Made by a program: the position numbers and the translations under genes. Below, one piece after another: positions 61,867-64,000 of a stretch of DNA of 64,000 nt (the first letter of the stretch is position 1; each line of letters opens with the position of its first letter). This stretch comes from Amnibacterium kyonggiense (GTDB lineage Bacteria; Actinomycetota; Actinomycetes; Actinomycetales; Microbacteriaceae), in the NCBI RefSeq assembly GCF_004364555.1, contig NZ_SOAM01000002.1:806001-870000 (forward strand), read 5' to 3'. Below the pieces are notes generated by a model. The model was not told the DNA's origin and did not search any database. It worked only from the letters and a program-made list of their open reading frames with translations.

Positions 61867-62819
61867 CTACTTCACGTTGACGATGCCGCCGAAGCCCTCC
61901 GGAACCACGACCACGTTGCCCGATGCGGCGAGCTTCGCGAGCGTGTCGATGTAGTTCTGCTTCAGCACGTTCGTCGTCAGCGACTTGTTCAGCGAGTCGT
62001 TCGCCTTCGCCTTCGCCTCGGCCTGCACGACCTGCTGCTGCGCCGACACCTGCGCGGCCTCCAGGAGGTTCTTCTCCGTCGACACCTTGATCTGCGCGTT
62101 CTGCGCGGCCGCGTACGCGTCGGTGACGCTCTTCGGGGGCGTGATCTGCTGCAGGCTCACGGAGTCGACGGTCACGCCTGTCCCCTCCCACCGCTTCGAG
62201 AGGCCTCCTGGATCGCGGTGTTCACGTCGGCGCGCTTCGTGATGAGATCGAGCGTCGTGAAGGCGTTCGGCGCGTCCCGGACCGTCGAGCGGATGTCCTG
62301 CGTCACGAACTGGGACACGAAGTTCGTCTCGTCGCGGAACTGCTTGTAGATCGTCGTCACCTGGTCGGAGCGGATCGAGTACCGCACCGCGATGTCGATG
62401 TCGCTCGTCACCCCGTCCGCGTCCTGCACGGTGATGCCGGGGCCGAGCGCGGAGCCGCCGGTGAAGTCCGTCGACGCGCGGGTGCCTGCGAAGACGACCT
62501 GCTGGTTGCGCACGCTGAAGGTCTTCACCTCGCTCCACGGCGCCTTCACGTGGAGGCCCGGCGTCGTCTCCTGGCCGAGGATGTCGCCGGTCCACGACAC
62601 GATGACGCTCGCGTCGCCGGTGTCCTGCGCGTAGGCGCTCGAGGCGCCGACGAAGGCGACGCCGAGCAGGCCGCCGACCCCTGCGGCCAGGCCGAGGATG
62701 ACGCCGGTCCGGCGCTGCGCCGCGCTCGACTGCCCGCCTCTCCGTCGACGTCGCAGCACGACGACGAGCAGCACCGCGGCGGCGATGAGGAACAGGAGGC
62801 CCACGACGAACACGTGCAC
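61867..62819 (-). pseudogene. SPFH/band-7 (prohibitin-like) membrane protein, frameshifted
   Basis: N-terminal part (from ATG 62819, to the stop at 62172) has a TM helix, VGASSAYAQDTGDASVIVSWTGDILGQ and the SPFH core to NTAIQEA. The C-terminal part continues in another frame from LSKRWEGTGVTVDSVSLQQITPPKS to GGIVNVK, with the Ala/Gln coiled coil LLEAAQVSAQQQVVQAEAKAKAN. One extra base near 62200-62205 (GAGGCCTCTCG, expected GAGGCCCTCTCG) would join the two as QEALSKRW. So a single-base deletion splits the gene; a sequencing error is possible. SPFH proteins organise membrane microdomains. Confidence 0.75.
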
Positions 62820-62959
62820 ACGCTAGAGGTGCGGAGCCTCCACGACGAAATGGTGCGCGGGATCAGACCGGATGGAGGATGATCGCCCTCGGCGCCGACC
62901 CGGGCGCCACCGCTCGAACGCCCCCGGAGCACCATGCCCTCCACCCCCGCGACCCGCTC

Positions 62960-63952
62960 ATGAGGATCGCCGCCTTCATCGTCGCGCTCGTGGTGACGAA
63001 CCTCGTCGTCACCGGCGGCATCCTCCTGATCGTCGTGTCCAGCCCCGAGCCGTTGATGCCGCTGATCTGGCTCCCGACGTCGGCGCTCATGCTGCTCGTC
63101 TATCCTCCGCTCCTCGCGGGCATGCTCCTGTCGTGCTGGGACGTCCGGTCGAGCGAGGAGGCCGCCGTCTACTTCCGGCGCTGGTGGATCGGGCTCGGCA
63201 GCGCGCAGGCGCTCGGCGCCGTCGCGGTCCTGACGTTCAGCGTCCTCGCCGGCACGGCGTGGTGGCTGACACCCGCCTACCTCGTCGTCGCCGTGCTGCT
63301 CGACCTCCTCGTGGTCCGGGTCGGCCGGGCGCTCCGCCTGCGGGAGGAGGCGACCCGTCCGCGCCAGGTGCCGTGGACCCCGATGTCGCGCCAGGAGATC
63401 GTGCGTCGGATCGTCGTCATCGCCGGCGTCTTCGTGCTGGTGCTGCTCGTCGCCGGAATCGGACTCTCCCTGCTGACCACGGCCGTCGGGGCCCCGCGCG
63501 AGCGGACCGACGTACCCGCGCTGCTGTTCGCGGTCGAGTTCGCGTTCCTGGCCGCCGCGCTCACCTGCACCGCGACCGCGCTCCGACTGCAGCGCCAGGT
63601 GCGCGAGCAGGTGACGCGGGACGTCGGGATGCTGCGGCGCATCGCGAAGGTCGTCGCGCGCGGCAAACGGATCGACCTGGCGCCGGACGAGGAGGTCCTC
63701 GCCGCCCGTTACGCCGCGATCATCGCCGTGAGCCTGCCGTTCACCCTCGGGTTCACGGTGCTGCTCTACGCCGCGCTCGCCGCGCAGCAGGCGGAGCAGA
63801 TCCTCTCGGGACGCCTCGGCTGGTTCCCGGTGGGATTCCTCGTCTTCCTCGTCGTCGCGCTGGTGGCCCTGACTCCGCTGCAGATCGTGCGCATCCGCCG
63901 GGTCCGCGCCTACGCCCGCACGCACGCCGCGCTGCTGCACGAGGTCCCCTGA
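62960..63952 (+). CDS. Polytopic membrane protein of unknown function
   Basis: 330 aa from ATG 62960; an ATG at 62879 would add 27 unlikely residues. Six or seven TM helices (RIAAFIVALVVTNLVVTGGI, LIWLPTSALMLLVYPPLLAG, ALGAVAVLTFSVLAGTAWWL, VVIAGVFVLVLLVAGIGLSL, VEFAFLAAALTCTATALRL, the last two near 245-310) and a cytoplasmic loop VREQVTRDVGMLRRIAKVVARGK. No transporter or enzyme motif was recognised. Divergent from the SPFH gene, so possibly expressed alongside it. Confidence 0.6.
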   Translation: MRIAAFIVALVVTNLVVTGGILLIVVSSPEPLMPLIWLPTSALMLLVYPPLLAGMLLSCWDVRSSEEAAVYFRRWWIGLGSAQALGAVAVLTFSVLAGTAWWLTPAYLVVAVLLDLLVVRVGRALRLREEATRPRQVPWTPMSRQEIVRRIVVIAGVFVLVLLVAGIGLSLLTTAVGAPRERTDVPALLFAVEFAFLAAALTCTATALRLQRQVREQVTRDVGMLRRIAKVVARGKRIDLAPDEEVLAARYAAIIAVSLPFTLGFTVLLYAALAAQQAEQILSGRLGWFPVGFLVFLVVALVALTPLQIVRIRRVRAYARTHAALLHEVP

Positions 63953-63975
63953 CAGCCGCCGTCCGCGGGCGGTCC

Positions 63976-63981
63976 TAGGGT
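63976..63981 (+). promoter_or_regulatory. -10 element of a gene entering at the window end
   Basis: TAGGGT with a 6-base gap to the ATG at 63988. Confidence 0.55.
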
Positions 63982-63987
63982 CGGCGC

Positions 63988-64000
63988 ATGACCGACGGGA
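63988..64000 (+). CDS. Start of a gene cut by the window end
   Basis: ATG ACC GAC GGG, the first codons after a leaderless-type promoter. Too short to identify. Confidence 0.4.

Noticed and set aside
62172-62819. Programmed ribosomal frameshift in the SPFH gene
   Set aside because: No slippery heptamer or strong downstream structure stands out; a base deletion explains it more simply.

Overview
This 64 kb window is very GC-rich chromosomal DNA from an actinobacterium, most probably a member of Microbacteriaceae. The evidence is the strong GC bias at third codon positions, the many GTG starts, and a gene set and order typical of that family: parE beside a DUF7455 gene and sigA; pepA, lpdA and an E2 gene; glnA, glnE and glnA2; a type A RNase P RNA; aceE, a PucR-type regulator and fabD-fabH-acpP-fabF; a stand-alone family A DNA polymerase; DUF3145; Rpf proteins. 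Genus cannot be fixed from this window alone. No prophage, CRISPR array, insertion sequence or replication origin was seen.

Layout. 0-9 kb: tail of a secreted sedolisin protease, then parE, a DUF7455 zinc-knuckle protein, a divergent MurT/GatD-like pair overlapping sigA, an MFS carrier and a PAC2 protein. 9-17.7 kb: leucyl aminopeptidase, E3 (lpdA) and E2 (sucB) of the 2-oxoacid dehydrogenase complexes, a membrane pseudokinase-like protein, DUF4191, a J-domain protein, and glnA behind a near-perfect GlnR box. 17.7-25.3 kb: accessory region with a DUF559 nuclease-like gene, a possible catabolic cluster (LysR, double SnoaL protein, small alpha/beta hydrolase, MFS, HisD-like dehydrogenase) and a DUF559 remnant bracketed by palindromic repeats. 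25.3-32 kb: glnE, glnA2, panB, ppgK, rnpB. 32-36.8 kb: membrane and coiled-coil proteins, repeats, tRNA-Val. 37-47 kb: aceE, then fasR-fabD-fabH-acpP-fabF and nadE. 47-54 kb: DUF3145, quinone oxidoreductase, PolA-like polymerase, DUF1684, S9 peptidase and a small gene under a LexA box. 54-64 kb: cell-wall enzymes (one SLT-like, two Rpf with a shared leader), SDR, TPR protein, an XRE-Wzz fusion, a secreted HNH nuclease, a CAU tRNA, a frameshifted SPFH gene and membrane proteins.

How the genes work together. AceE (E1), the single-lipoyl E2 and LpdA can form pyruvate dehydrogenase, and in actinobacteria the same E2/E3 commonly serve OdhA. GlnA keeps the adenylylation tyrosine and GlnE, its modifier, is nearby. 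The FasR-like regulator precedes the fatty-acid synthesis genes it is expected to control.

Most notable points. (1) The MurT/GatD-like pair contains no cysteine in either protein, and glycine stands where GatD has its catalytic Cys. Because Microbacteriaceae usually use the D-Glu alpha-carboxyl for B-type cross-links, this pair may attach something other than ammonia. (2) A DNA-binding XRE domain is fused to a Wzz-like envelope domain. (3) A small gene has a perfect LexA box. (4) Two rpf genes share a conserved leader. (5) At least four families of palindromic repeats occupy the gene-poor gaps. (6) At least 12 genes begin 6-8 nt after a TANNNT -10 element, pointing to widespread leaderless transcription.
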